A stretch of DNA of 64,000 nt from Tous-C4FEB sp044356555 (GTDB lineage: Bacteria > Verrucomicrobiota > Verrucomicrobiia > Opitutales > Opitutaceae), in contig JBIKWB010000018.1 in assembly GCA_044356555.1 (NCBI GenBank), forward strand, positions 39,241 through 103,240, given 5' to 3'. How positions within the stretch are numbered: position 1 is the first letter of the stretch; every line of letters starts with the position of its first letter. The position numbers and the translations under genes were made by a program. The notes below the pieces were generated by a model. It was not told the DNA's origin. It searched no databases and worked only from the letters and a program-made list of their open reading frames with translations. Positions 8,941 to 17,952 of the stretch are shown here, piece after piece.

Positions 8941-9720
8941 TTACTTGGCGCTACTTTTGTTGGGATTCCGTCCGATCACCGAAAACTGCTCCAGTTCCAC
9001 CACCGCGCCGCTCACCGGCCGCGACTCATCACCGAGCCAATAGACCGCCGCCGCCGCGATCTCCTCCGGCATCATCAGGCGCCCCGAGGGCGCGAATTGC
9101 GCCGGCACATGCTGCGGCCAGTCCGCCGGCATGCCGTGCTCGATCTGATGGGCATATTCACGGTCGGTCAGCACCCAGCCGACATTCAGATGGTTCACCC
9201 GCACGCGATCCTCGCCGTGCGCGTTCGCCAGATTGCGCGACAGCGTCTGCATCGCGCCCTTTGAAATACTGTAGTCGAGCAGATTGGCCTGACCGCTGTG
9301 AGCATTGATCGAGCCGATGTTCAACACGCAGCCTTCGTTCGCCTTCAACTGCGGGAACGCCGCCTGAATCAGCAGCAATGGCGCCCGCACGTTCACCGCC
9401 ATCATCCGGTCGAAAAACTCCGCACTCGCCGTCCCCAAATTGCTCCGCGCCACCACCGCCGCGTTGTTCACCACCGCGTCGATCCGGCCAAACGCCGCCT
9501 GCGCCGCCGCCGCGATCCGCCCCGCGCTCGCGGGATCGGCCAGTTCGTCGAGGTGCAACACCGCCGCCGCGCCCAGTTTCTTCACGATCGCCTCGCCGTC
9601 TTCTCGCACAATTCCATGCACCAACACGCGAGCTCCTTCTGCGACGCATCGCTCCGCAATTGCCCGGCCGATGCCGGAGGTCGCGCCGGTCACGATGATG
9701 ACCTTGTCCTTCAATCTCAT
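8941..9720 (-). CDS. Short-chain dehydrogenase/reductase
   Basis: A 259-residue classical SDR. The cofactor-binding motif TGATSGIG is at residues 11-18, NNAAV near 88, and the catalytic triad is Ser in NIGSINAHSG with YSISK supplying Tyr and Lys. The C-terminal part (SGRLMMPEEIAAAAVYWLGD) is typical of sugar or polyol oxidoreductases in this superfamily. It is gene 3 of the minus-strand operon beginning at 11470 and lies 14 bases after the dehydrogenase gene. The reaction is an NAD(P)-dependent oxidation or reduction of a hydroxyl; the substrate is unknown but is likely shared with the adjacent dehydrogenase. Confidence 0.88.
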   Translation of the reverse strand: MRLKDKVIIVTGATSGIGRAIAERCVAEGARVLVHGIVREDGEAIVKKLGAAAVLHLDELADPASAGRIAAAAQAAFGRIDAVVNNAAVVARSNLGTASAEFFDRMMAVNVRAPLLLIQAAFPQLKANEGCVLNIGSINAHSGQANLLDYSISKGAMQTLSRNLANAHGEDRVRVNHLNVGWVLTDREYAHQIEHGMPADWPQHVPAQFAPSGRLMMPEEIAAAAVYWLGDESRPVSGAVVELEQFSVIGRNPNKSSAK

Positions 9721-9734
9721 TTTGCGCGCGCGCT

Positions 9735-10760
9735 TCAGACCGGTTTCAGCACCGCTTTCACAATCGCACCCGAGTGCATCTTCTCGAACGCCTCATGCCA
9801 GGCTTCGAGACCCCACACACCGCCCATGACCGGGCGCACGTCCAACTGGCCTGACGCCAGCAGCGCCAACACGCGTTCCCAAACCGGCCAGTTGTGTGAA
9901 AAACTTCCCTGCAACGTGATGTTCTTCTGCACGAGCGGATCGAGCGAGAAGCCCAACGGCTGCGGGCCCCAACCCACTTTGCTGATCCAGCCATTCGGTC
10001 GCACCAGCTCCATCGCGGTCTTCAACGCCGCCGACGCCCCCGCCGCGTCGATCACGCCGTCGACGCCCAGTCCGTCACGCGACTTCGCCCACTCCGAAGC
10101 GTCGCCGACGATCACATCGCAGCCATAAACTTTCGCCACTTCGAGCCGCACACGGTCCCGCTCCAGCCCCACGAGCGCCACTTGCGCGCCCGCCAGTCGC
10201 GCCATCGCCGCGCACAAAATTCCGATCGGTCCCGGTCCAAGCACCACGACGCGATCGCCCGGCCGCACGCGCGCATTGTTGATGACAGCGTTGAACGCCA
10301 CGCAGCAAGGCTCCGTCAGCGCCGCCTGCTCCATCGCCAGCCCGTCCGGCACCCGATGCAGACACCGCGCCGGCACACGCACGTAGCGCGTCATCGCGCC
10401 GTTCACTCCGTAGCCAAAACCTTTCCGTGACGGCTCCAAGTTGTAGAGCCCTTCGCGGGTGAGCGGGCTGTTCGGATCGATCACCGCCGCCGTCTCGCTC
10501 ACGACCCGGTCGCCTTCTTTCCAGCCCTGCACCGCCGAGCCCAGCTCCGCGATCCGACCGCCAAACTCATGCCCGAGCACCACCGGATAGTTCACCTTCC
10601 AACTGTGCGACGCCGTCCATTGATGGAGATCGCTTCCACACACCCCGACCGCCTCGACGGCCAAAACAATATCGTCGGGTCCGGCCACCGGCCGCGGGAC
10701 TTCGCGCAATTCGACGCTGTGCGGTTCGGACGAGTAGTTAACAACTCCGGGGCTTTTCAT
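9735..10760 (-). CDS. Zinc-type medium-chain dehydrogenase without structural-zinc cysteines
   Basis: A 341-residue medium-chain dehydrogenase of the sorbitol/threonine dehydrogenase group. Catalytic zinc ligands are present: Cys in GVCGSDLH and His-Glu in LGHEFGGR. The Rossmann segment VVVLGPGPIGIL is intact. The lobe that normally binds the structural zinc with four cysteines is replaced by ETAAVIDPNSPLTREGLYNL and contains no cysteine, although flanking residues (RKGFGYGVNGAM) are conserved. Its ATG overlaps the stop of the upstream decarboxylase-like gene by four bases, so the two are translationally coupled. It probably oxidises a sugar alcohol or sugar acid hydroxyl; the exact substrate is unknown. 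Confidence 0.88.
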   Translation of the reverse strand: MKSPGVVNYSSEPHSVELREVPRPVAGPDDIVLAVEAVGVCGSDLHQWTASHSWKVNYPVVLGHEFGGRIAELGSAVQGWKEGDRVVSETAAVIDPNSPLTREGLYNLEPSRKGFGYGVNGAMTRYVRVPARCLHRVPDGLAMEQAALTEPCCVAFNAVINNARVRPGDRVVVLGPGPIGILCAAMARLAGAQVALVGLERDRVRLEVAKVYGCDVIVGDASEWAKSRDGLGVDGVIDAAGASAALKTAMELVRPNGWISKVGWGPQPLGFSLDPLVQKNITLQGSFSHNWPVWERVLALLASGQLDVRPVMGGVWGLEAWHEAFEKMHSGAIVKAVLKPV

Positions 10761-11470
10761 GGGGAAATTTTTCCGACGCGCACGTCACCGTAACCATGCA
10801 CGCGCTCACAGATGATCCGCAGCGTGCCTTCGAGGTTGCCGTCCGCCGTGCGGAACGCATCCGCATCCACCGCCAATGGCGCACCGATCACCACCAGCGG
10901 CGCCCCATACTCCGGCGTGCGCACCGCCTGCTCCAGCGTGAGCCCGCCCACGGCCTGCACCGGCACGTTCACCGCCGCCACGACCGCCCGCAGATCATCA
11001 AGCGGGCTCGGCATCCGCCGCCCCGCCGCCGCGATCCCCCGCCGCTCGTCATAACCGATGTGGTGGATCACAAAATCGCAGCCCAAGTCCTCGATCAACT
11101 TCGCCCCCGCCACCATGTCGGGAAATCCGAGGTTATCGCCCATGATCTTCACGCCGTAATCCCGGCCGGCCTTCACCACACACTTCAACGTCTCCTCGTG
11201 CGCCCGCCCCATCACGACCACATGCGTCGCGCCCGCCTTCGCCATCATCTCGGCCTCCAAATAGCCGCCGTCCATGATCTTCAAATCCGCCACGATCGGC
11301 ACACCCGGAAACCGCTCCCGCAACGCCCGCACGCCATGCACGCCCTCCGCCAAAATAAACGGCGTGCCTGCTTCGAGCCAGTCCACACCGGCCCGCCTCG
11401 CCAGCTCCGCCGTCGCCAAAGCCTCGCCGAGGTCGGTAAGATCCAAAGAAATCTGCACGATGGGAAACAT
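10757..11470 (-). CDS. OMPDC-superfamily enzyme (3-keto-gulonate-6-P decarboxylase / hexulose-6-P synthase-like)
   Basis: A 238-residue TIM barrel of the orotidine-5'-phosphate decarboxylase superfamily, in the group of 3-keto-L-gulonate-6-phosphate decarboxylase (UlaD) and 3-hexulose-6-phosphate synthase. The diagnostic DxKxxD motif is present as ADLKIMDGG, followed by GATHVVVMGRA and the phosphate-binding end QAVGGLTLEQA/PLVVIGAPLA. I chose ATG 11470 (MFPIVQISLDLTDL) because this begins the first barrel strand; a longer open frame upstream has no sequence support. It heads the minus-strand operon 11470-8035. Decarboxylation or aldol chemistry on a C5/C6 keto-sugar phosphate is expected; no kinase is encoded nearby. 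Confidence 0.85.
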   Translation of the reverse strand: MFPIVQISLDLTDLGEALATAELARRAGVDWLEAGTPFILAEGVHGVRALRERFPGVPIVADLKIMDGGYLEAEMMAKAGATHVVVMGRAHEETLKCVVKAGRDYGVKIMGDNLGFPDMVAGAKLIEDLGCDFVIHHIGYDERRGIAAAGRRMPSPLDDLRAVVAAVNVPVQAVGGLTLEQAVRTPEYGAPLVVIGAPLAVDADAFRTADGNLEGTLRIICERVHGYGDVRVGKISP

Positions 11471-11663
11471 ACAAACGGAGTGTTCAAACCGTGGCAGACT
11501 CGTTTCACCGCCGTCAACGCCGCGCGCACCTGCGGTCAAAATTCCTCCGCATAGAATTTAACCGGCACCTTTTTTGAATTACCCGTCAGCCCGTCGCTTT
11601 ACGGGCCAACGATCGAAGCCCCGGCCTTGCCCAACCCATTCTCTTCGCCCAAATCCCCTTTGC

Positions 11664-12542
11664 ATGCGCCCCTTCACCCCACTGGTCCTCCTCCTGCTTT
11701 TCTCGGTTTCAGTGCTCCGCTCGGCCGAAGCTTATACCCTTGGGTCGGACTCGCTTTCTCAACCGAACCTCCCGCGCGGCGAAATCCGCACCGGGAAGTT
11801 CACCGACAGCAAAATTTTCCCCGGCACCACCCGCGATTACTTCGTTTACGTGCCCCAGCAATACGACCCGGCTAAGCCCGCCTGCTTGATGGTGTTTTTT
11901 GATGGCGCGGTCTTCTTCAAGGCCGACGGCCAGTTCCGCATCGCCACCGTTTTCGACAACCTCATCGCAAAAAAAGAAATCCCCGTGACCATCGCGGTCG
12001 GCGTGAATCCCGGCACCATCGCCGCCACCGCACCGGGCGCGAAAGACCGCAGTAACCGCAGCTTCGAATACGATTCCCTCGGCGACGCCAACGCCCGTTT
12101 CCTCCTCGAAGAACTTCTTCCCGCCGCGACCGCCGGTCTCAACGTTACCGCCGATCCCGCCGGCCGCGCCACCGTCGGCAACAGCTCCGGCGGCATCGCC
12201 GCATTCACCGTCGCCTGGGAACGCCCCGATTCGTTTCGCAAAGTCATCAGCCACATCGGCAGTTTCACCAACATTCGCGGGGGTTACGTTTACCCCGGCC
12301 TCATCCGCAAATCAAAATCAGCCCCCAAGCCACTCCGCGTCTTCCTCCAAGACGGCGCCAACGATCTCGACAATCTTCACGGCAATTGGCCCCTCGCGAA
12401 TCAGGACATGGCCGCCGCCCTGAAATTCGCCGGCTACGACCACACCTTTGTTTTCGGTTCCGAGGGGCACAACGGCAAACACGGCGGCGCAATCTTTCCC
12501 GATACTCTCCGCTGGCTCTGGCGCGACTGGACCAAGAACTAA
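11664..12542 (+). CDS. Secreted esterase of the enterochelin esterase/CE1-like family
   Basis: A 292-residue alpha/beta hydrolase of the Esterase_D (PF00756) type. ATG 11664 gives a signal peptide (MRPFTPLVLLLLFSVSVLRS); the frame is open further upstream but without a plausible leader. The nucleophile is the serine of VGNSSGGIAAF near residue 174; the other triad members are likely the Asp of FLQDGANDLDN and the His of GSEGHNGKHGG. Its closest relative in the window is the next gene, whose N-terminal half shares long near-identical stretches (FTVAWERPDSFRKV), so the pair arose by tandem duplication. CE1-type enzymes remove acetyl or feruloyl groups from plant polysaccharide, which fits the neighbouring pectin lyase. 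Confidence 0.85.
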   Translation: MRPFTPLVLLLLFSVSVLRSAEAYTLGSDSLSQPNLPRGEIRTGKFTDSKIFPGTTRDYFVYVPQQYDPAKPACLMVFFDGAVFFKADGQFRIATVFDNLIAKKEIPVTIAVGVNPGTIAATAPGAKDRSNRSFEYDSLGDANARFLLEELLPAATAGLNVTADPAGRATVGNSSGGIAAFTVAWERPDSFRKVISHIGSFTNIRGGYVYPGLIRKSKSAPKPLRVFLQDGANDLDNLHGNWPLANQDMAAALKFAGYDHTFVFGSEGHNGKHGGAIFPDTLRWLWRDWTKN

Positions 12543-12562
12543 ACCCCCAATCCATCACTCTC

Positions 12563-14338
12563 ATGCACCCCGCGCTCCGCTTTTTCTTCCTCGCGATTGT
12601 CTGCCTCTTCTCACCCGACCTCGCCGCCGAAGGCTTTGTCGCCTCCCCCGATCACGAACCCCGCGCCGGCGTCCCGCAAGGCACCGTCACAAAAATGCCG
12701 GCGCTCGAATCGAAGATTTTTCCCGGCATCACCCGCGACTGGTGGATCTACATCCCTGCCCAATACCAACCCGACGGCACCGCGGCTGTGATGGTCTTCC
12801 AAGACGGCAAAAACTATCTCGACCTCAAGGCCTCCTGGCGCGTGCCCACCGTCTTCGACAATCTGATCGCGCGCGGCGAGATGCCCGTGACCGTCGCCAT
12901 CTTTATCAACCCGGGCAACGACCCCGCGAAGCCGCCCGCCAAAAAGGGCGCCAACGCCAGCAATCGCAGTTTTGAATACGATTCCCTCGGCGATCGCTAC
13001 GCCCGCTTTCTGATCGAGGAAATTTTGCCCGAGGTCGCGAAACAGTTCCCGTTCTCCGCCGATCCGGAAAAGCGTGCGATCGGCGGTTCCAGCAGCGGCG
13101 GTATCGCCGCTTTCACCGTCGCTTGGGAACGCCCCGATCAGTTCCGCAAGGTGCTCTCGACCATCGGCAGTTTTGTAAACCTCCGCGGCGGCGACGCCTA
13201 CCCGTCCCTCATCCGCAAAACCGAGCGCAAACCCCTCCGCGTCTTCCTCCAAGATTCCAGCGGCGATCTCGACAACGCCTTCGGTCACTGGCCCACCGCC
13301 AACAAAAATCTCCACGCCGCCCTCCGCTACATGGGCTACGATTGCCGCTTCGACTACGTCGAGGGCTACGGCCACAACGCCCAGCACGGCGGCTCGATCT
13401 TTCCCGACGCTCTCCGCTGGCTTTGGCGCAACGAAAAGCCCGTCGCCACCATCGTCACCAAGGGCGATCTCGCCGGCGACCTTACGTTCCACCGCCTTCT
13501 CATCGACGGCGAGGGCTGGCAGCCCGTCGTCGACGGCCTCGGCAATTCCGATGCGGCCTGCAGCGATGCCGCCGGAAATTTCTACTACGCCGACATCAAG
13601 CATCCCGGCATTTTCAAAGTCGCAGCCGACGGCACGAAAACTCGCCTTAGCGCCGAGACGGCCAGCGGCTTAAAGTTCGGCCCCGACGGCAAACTCTACG
13701 GCTGTCTCGGCGCCAAGAAACGACTCTTCACCGTCGACCCCGTGACCGGCACCATCGACATCCTCCTCGAAGACGTGCAACCCAACGACCTCGTCATCAC
13801 CCGCCGCGGCCACGTTTTTTTCACCGAGACCGCGAAAAAACAGGTCACGTTCTTCGACCCCGCGACGAAGACGAAACGCATCGCCGCCACCGATCTCGCC
13901 AACCCCAACGGCATCACTCTTTCGCCCGACGAAGGCACGCTCTCCGTCAGCGAACACGCCGGTGAATTCGTCTGGACCTTCCGCGTCGCCTCCGACGGCA
14001 CGCTCGACGCGAAGATGCCCACCATGACGATGCGCCGGCCCGTCGATCCGAAGGGCGAGTTCAAGCACAACAATCCCCCGCCCTATGTCACCGCCGCCCG
14101 TGGCGATGGCATGACGACCGACACCCTCGGTCGCACCTACGTGACGACCGCCCTCGGCGTCCAAGTCTTCGATCCCACGGGCCGCCTCTGCGGTGTGATC
14201 GACAACCCCGTCCGCGGCAGATCGGTCACGAGTTGCGTCCTCTCCGGCCCCGACCGCGACCTCCTCTACGTCACGAGCGGTTCCGCCATCTTCCGCCGCA
14301 AAGTGCTGGCGAAGGGAGTCCCTCCCGGAAAATCGTAG
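12563..14338 (+). CDS. Secreted esterase fused to SMP-30/gluconolactonase-like beta-propeller
   Basis: A 591-residue two-domain secreted protein; the signal peptide starts at ATG 12563 (MHPALRFFFLAIVCLFSPD), 20 bases after the preceding stop. Residues about 30-295 are an enterochelin-esterase-like hydrolase with nucleophile GGSSSGGIAAF, acid FLQDSSGDLDN and histidine in GYGHNAQHGGS. Residues about 310-585 are a beta-propeller of the SMP-30/gluconolactonase/LRE-like class, with repeated units such as SDAACSDAAGNFYYADIKHP, LANPNGITLSPDEGTLSVSE and GDGMTTDTLGRTYVTT. SMP-30-like enzymes hydrolyse sugar lactones with a divalent metal. The fusion suggests coupled removal of an ester and opening of a lactone or recognition of a sugar acid; this is inference. 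Confidence 0.85.
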   Translation: MHPALRFFFLAIVCLFSPDLAAEGFVASPDHEPRAGVPQGTVTKMPALESKIFPGITRDWWIYIPAQYQPDGTAAVMVFQDGKNYLDLKASWRVPTVFDNLIARGEMPVTVAIFINPGNDPAKPPAKKGANASNRSFEYDSLGDRYARFLIEEILPEVAKQFPFSADPEKRAIGGSSSGGIAAFTVAWERPDQFRKVLSTIGSFVNLRGGDAYPSLIRKTERKPLRVFLQDSSGDLDNAFGHWPTANKNLHAALRYMGYDCRFDYVEGYGHNAQHGGSIFPDALRWLWRNEKPVATIVTKGDLAGDLTFHRLLIDGEGWQPVVDGLGNSDAACSDAAGNFYYADIKHPGIFKVAADGTKTRLSAETASGLKFGPDGKLYGCLGAKKRLFTVDPVTGTIDILLEDVQPNDLVITRRGHVFFTETAKKQVTFFDPATKTKRIAATDLANPNGITLSPDEGTLSVSEHAGEFVWTFRVASDGTLDAKMPTMTMRRPVDPKGEFKHNNPPPYVTAARGDGMTTDTLGRTYVTTALGVQVFDPTGRLCGVIDNPVRGRSVTSCVLSGPDRDLLYVTSGSAIFRRKVLAKGVPPGKS

Positions 14339-14453
14339 TCAAGAACCGGAGTTTCGGGCGGCACCTTCCGTCGAGCGGCCGCTTTTCATTCTGCCCTTTG
14401 GAAACACTCGCGACCCTCCCTCGGGCGCCGCGTCCAGCTCGTTAACCCACCCC

Positions 14454-16403
14454 ATGAAAAACTCTTTCCTCTTTCTCCTGCTCCTGCCGCTTCTCCTCGC
14501 CGCCGTCCCCGCCGCCTCGCTCCCGCCCCGGCAGATGGAAACGCTCGGCCGCGGCGTCATCGCGATCAAGTCCGAGCCCGGAAAAATCTTTGTCTCGTGG
14601 CGTGTTCTCGGCACCGATCCCGTCGGTCTCGCCTTCAACTTATACCGGTCCGCCGACGGAGCCACCCCTGAGAAACTCAACCCCGCTCCCCTCACCGGCG
14701 CGACCCACTTCACGGACGCCACCTTCAACCCGGCCGCCACCAACACCTACTCCGTCCGCGCCCTTCTCGCCGGTGCCGAGCAACCGCCGTCCGCCCGCTC
14801 CGTCGCCGCGACGATTCCCGCCAACGCCCCCGCCCGCCCGTATTTCTCCATTCCGCTCCAAACGCCCATCGGCTACACCCCCAACGACACCTCGGTCGGC
14901 GACCTCGATGGCGACGGCGAATACGAGATCATCGTCCACCTGACCGGCCGCGCCCGCGACAACTCGCGGGCCGGTATCACCGACGAACCCATCTTCCACG
15001 CCTACAAACTCGACGGCACGCTCCTCTGGTCGATCAACCTCGGCAAAAATATCCGCGAAGGCGCCCATTACACGCAGTTCCTGGTTTACGATTTCGACAG
15101 CGACGGCCGCGCCGAACTCATTTGCAAAACCGCCGACGGCACCGTCGACGGCACCGGCAAAATCATCGGCGACCCCAAAGCCGACTACCGCACGCAGGGC
15201 GAAGACCTCGTCCCCTCGCGCGACAAGAGCGGCAGCGTCACAACCCCCGACGGTAAACGGATGGCCTCCCGCGCCGGCTACGTCCTCGCCGGTCCCGAAT
15301 TCCTCACCGTGTTCGACGGCCGCACCGGCGCCGCCCTTGCCACCGCCGACTACGTTCCCGCCCGCGGCGACGTGAATGCCTGGGGCGATGGCTATGGCAA
15401 CCGCGTCGACCGTTTCCTCGCCGGTGTCGCCTATCTCGACGGCGTCCGTCCCAGCGCCGTTATGTGCCGCGGCTACTACACGCGCTCCGTCCTTGCCGCC
15501 TGGGACTGGCGCGACGGCAAACTCACCCAACGCTGGATCTTCGACAGCGACCAACACGGCCCCGCCGACAACACCAACCCCTACCGCGGCCAGGGAAATC
15601 ACAATCTCTCCGTCGCCGACGTCGATGGCGACGGCCGCGACGAGATCGTTTACGGCGCCATGTGCATCAATGCCGACGGCACGCCACGTTACTCGACCAA
15701 ACTCGGCCACGGTGACGCCCTCCACGTTTCCGACCTCGACCCCACCCGACCCGGCCTCGAGGTCTTCGCCATCCACGAGAATCCCAAGCACCCCTACGGC
15801 ATCGAATTTCGCGACGCCAACACCGGCGCGCTCATTTGGGGCAAACCCGGCGGCACCGCTCCCGCCCCCGATGTCGGCCGCGGCGTCGCGTTCGACATCG
15901 ATCCCCGCCACCCCGGCAACGAAATCTGGTCCACCTTGCCCGGCCTCAACAACGCCCGGGGCGAAATCATCTCCGCCAAGAAACCCAACTCGGTTAACTT
16001 CGCCGTCTGGTGGGACGGCGACCTCCTCCGCGAACTCTTGAACGGCAACACCGTTTCAAAATGGGATTGGCTGACCGAGACAACCCACCTCCTTTTCACC
16101 GCCGAAGGCTGCACCGCCAACAACAGCACCAAATCGAATCCCGCCCTCAGCGCCGACCTCCTCGGCGACTGGCGCGAAGAGGTGATCCTCCGCACCACCG
16201 ACAACAAGGAGCTCCGCATTTTCTCCACGACGATCTCCACCGAGCATCGCCTCACCACCTTGATGCACGACCCGCAATATCGCCTCGCGATCGCCTGGCA
16301 GAATGTCGGCTACAACCAACCGCCACACCCCGGTTTCTTCCTCGGCGAGGGCATGAAACCGGCACCGCGACCAAACCTCACGTTCGTCGCTCCTTCGAAA
16401 TAG
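14454..16403 (+). CDS. Secreted rhamnogalacturonan lyase, polysaccharide lyase family 11
   Basis: A 649-residue secreted enzyme with signal peptide (MKNSFLFLLLLPLLLAAVPA). The start of the mature chain, RQMETLGRGVIAI, is diagnostic of PL11 (YesW/YesX) lyases, which cleave the rhamnogalacturonan I backbone by beta-elimination. An N-terminal beta domain (KIFVSWRVLGTDPVGLAFNL) precedes an eight-bladed propeller with several calcium-binding Asp-rich loops: DLDGDGEYE, DFDSDGRAE, DVDGDGRDE. Length matches the family. It is the third of three co-directional secreted hydrolase/lyase genes. Products would be unsaturated galacturonate-rhamnose oligosaccharides, consistent with the upstream deoxysugar-type importer. 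It ends 16 bases from a convergent gene. Confidence 0.93.
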   Translation: MKNSFLFLLLLPLLLAAVPAASLPPRQMETLGRGVIAIKSEPGKIFVSWRVLGTDPVGLAFNLYRSADGATPEKLNPAPLTGATHFTDATFNPAATNTYSVRALLAGAEQPPSARSVAATIPANAPARPYFSIPLQTPIGYTPNDTSVGDLDGDGEYEIIVHLTGRARDNSRAGITDEPIFHAYKLDGTLLWSINLGKNIREGAHYTQFLVYDFDSDGRAELICKTADGTVDGTGKIIGDPKADYRTQGEDLVPSRDKSGSVTTPDGKRMASRAGYVLAGPEFLTVFDGRTGAALATADYVPARGDVNAWGDGYGNRVDRFLAGVAYLDGVRPSAVMCRGYYTRSVLAAWDWRDGKLTQRWIFDSDQHGPADNTNPYRGQGNHNLSVADVDGDGRDEIVYGAMCINADGTPRYSTKLGHGDALHVSDLDPTRPGLEVFAIHENPKHPYGIEFRDANTGALIWGKPGGTAPAPDVGRGVAFDIDPRHPGNEIWSTLPGLNNARGEIISAKKPNSVNFAVWWDGDLLRELLNGNTVSKWDWLTETTHLLFTAEGCTANNSTKSNPALSADLLGDWREEVILRTTDNKELRIFSTTISTEHRLTTLMHDPQYRLAIAWQNVGYNQPPHPGFFLGEGMKPAPRPNLTFVAPSK

Positions 16404-16419
16404 CCGGCGCTCACCACGC

Positions 16420-17844
16420 CTACTTCGCGGCGACAAACGGCAGGTAGTTGGGGCGCAGAATCTCGTGCCCGGGACGATTCACTCCGGCAAGAATCAGGTT
16501 CGCGACCGCCTTACCCGAGATGACCGCCGACTCCATGCCGTAGTGATAGGGACCATCGGTATAGTCGCCGGCCAGCCACACCCCGGGCATACCCGTTTCA
16601 TGCGTGCGCGGCACCTTCGACCAGTATCCCACCCGCGTTCCGCAATAAGTGCCGCGCAGCCGCAGCACCGTCGCATCCGTCGGCACTTGCCCGCGGCACG
16701 TGGGGAAAAATCGGTCCAAGTCGGCCCGGGACGCCGCGATCAACTGCTCGTCGGTGAGGTGCTGCACATCCTCCGCCGCATCGATCAGAACTTGGAGGAT
16801 ACTGCCCGTATGCGTGAGCCCGCTCCAGCCGCGCCAATGGTGCGCCTTGTCGGCCACCGCGTCGAAGATCGGACCGTGCGTTCGGTCGCGGTTCGAGATG
16901 TAGACATTTCCATCGGTGAAAACCTGGGCGTCATACCACAGCGTCAGCGTGATAATGGGCGTTTCCCTGAGCTCCGTCAGTCCGGCAAACGGCGCCCGTG
17001 ATCGGAATTCGGTCGGAACCAGCGGTGGCACGGCATAGCCCGGGATGGCAAAAATCACGTGATCATACGCGCGGCTCTCACCCCCAGCTGTGGTCAGACT
17101 CGCGCCTGAACCCCCGGTCGGCACCACCGCCGTCACCGGTGCCTCAAGGTGAATTTTTGCACCGCGCGATCGCACAAAATCCGCCAGCGGTGCGATCAAC
17201 GCATCCGCCAGCGGCGCACCGAAGAAGGTCGTGTCGAATCGCCCCATGCTCCCATACATTGTGCGGAGAAATTTGATGAAAGACGTGGCGCTCGCCTCTT
17301 CCGGGCGCAGTCCTTGAATCGTCACCGCCTCAAGTTCGAGTTGCCGGCTGATCGCTTCGGTCATCCCTTCCGCCCGCAAAAACTCCGTGATCGGCATTCC
17401 GTCGAAGCTCTCAGCCGTCACATTGTCCATCCGTAGAATTCGGAGGATAAAGCCGGTCAGCTTGAGCCGCTCGCCGGGCGTCAGACCGGGAAACGTGGCC
17501 AGTCCCCGCAGCGTCTTGAACACCGATTTGCCCGCGAGCAGGGTATCGATCCGCCCGGTCGCGCCGTTGCAGATGTAGTAGTTCCCGTCGGTCTCACGCA
17601 ACGGCAGCGGATGCCCGATCGCCGCAAACAGCGCGTCTTTGTTGTGATACCAAGGGAAGTCCAGATGGATGCCGGTCTCGGTCGGTCGGCCCTTGGCATC
17701 CAGCCACGATGCGCATTGCCCGCCGAGAAAAGGCGCGGCTTCGAATAGCTCGATTTCGAAGTCCTCCGGGGCCGCCAGCAGCACGTGAGCCGCCGCCGAA
17801 AGACCGGAAATCCCGCCCCCGACGATGGCGATACGTTGTGGCAT
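16420..17844 (-). CDS. FAD-dependent desaturase of the phytoene/zeta-carotene desaturase type
   Basis: A 474-residue flavoprotein. The N-terminal FAD-binding motif GGGISGLSAA lies at residues 8-17 followed by ELFEAAPFLGGQCASW; the C-terminus PGVWLAGDYTDGPYHYGMES is the second FAD contact, in the form found in plant/cyanobacterial-type carotene desaturases (PDS/ZDS) and HpnE-like squalene-associated enzymes. No phytoene synthase, squalene synthase or other carotenoid gene is adjacent: the downstream neighbour is the convergent lyase and upstream is a small secreted protein gene. Substrate is therefore uncertain; a C30 or C40 polyene is the best guess. Confidence 0.8.
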   Translation of the reverse strand: MPQRIAIVGGGISGLSAAAHVLLAAPEDFEIELFEAAPFLGGQCASWLDAKGRPTETGIHLDFPWYHNKDALFAAIGHPLPLRETDGNYYICNGATGRIDTLLAGKSVFKTLRGLATFPGLTPGERLKLTGFILRILRMDNVTAESFDGMPITEFLRAEGMTEAISRQLELEAVTIQGLRPEEASATSFIKFLRTMYGSMGRFDTTFFGAPLADALIAPLADFVRSRGAKIHLEAPVTAVVPTGGSGASLTTAGGESRAYDHVIFAIPGYAVPPLVPTEFRSRAPFAGLTELRETPIITLTLWYDAQVFTDGNVYISNRDRTHGPIFDAVADKAHHWRGWSGLTHTGSILQVLIDAAEDVQHLTDEQLIAASRADLDRFFPTCRGQVPTDATVLRLRGTYCGTRVGYWSKVPRTHETGMPGVWLAGDYTDGPYHYGMESAVISGKAVANLILAGVNRPGHEILRPNYLPFVAAK

Positions 17845-17952
17845 AAAGGTGAGGTGCGCCAGAGCCCGAATTTAATTCAAAGCTTTATTGTTGGTTGAGC
17901 GCTATGCGGCAGCGGCCCGTTACCAAAATCGAAGACGGCGCTTCGAGGCCGA

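Noticed and set aside
14640..15911. Long open frame antisense to the PL11 lyase
   Set aside because: Product is a Gly/Val/Ala-rich shadow without motifs.
8941..16403. SusC/SusD-type polysaccharide utilisation locus
   Set aside because: No TonB-dependent receptor or SusD-like lipoprotein is present; uptake is probably by the ABC importer instead.
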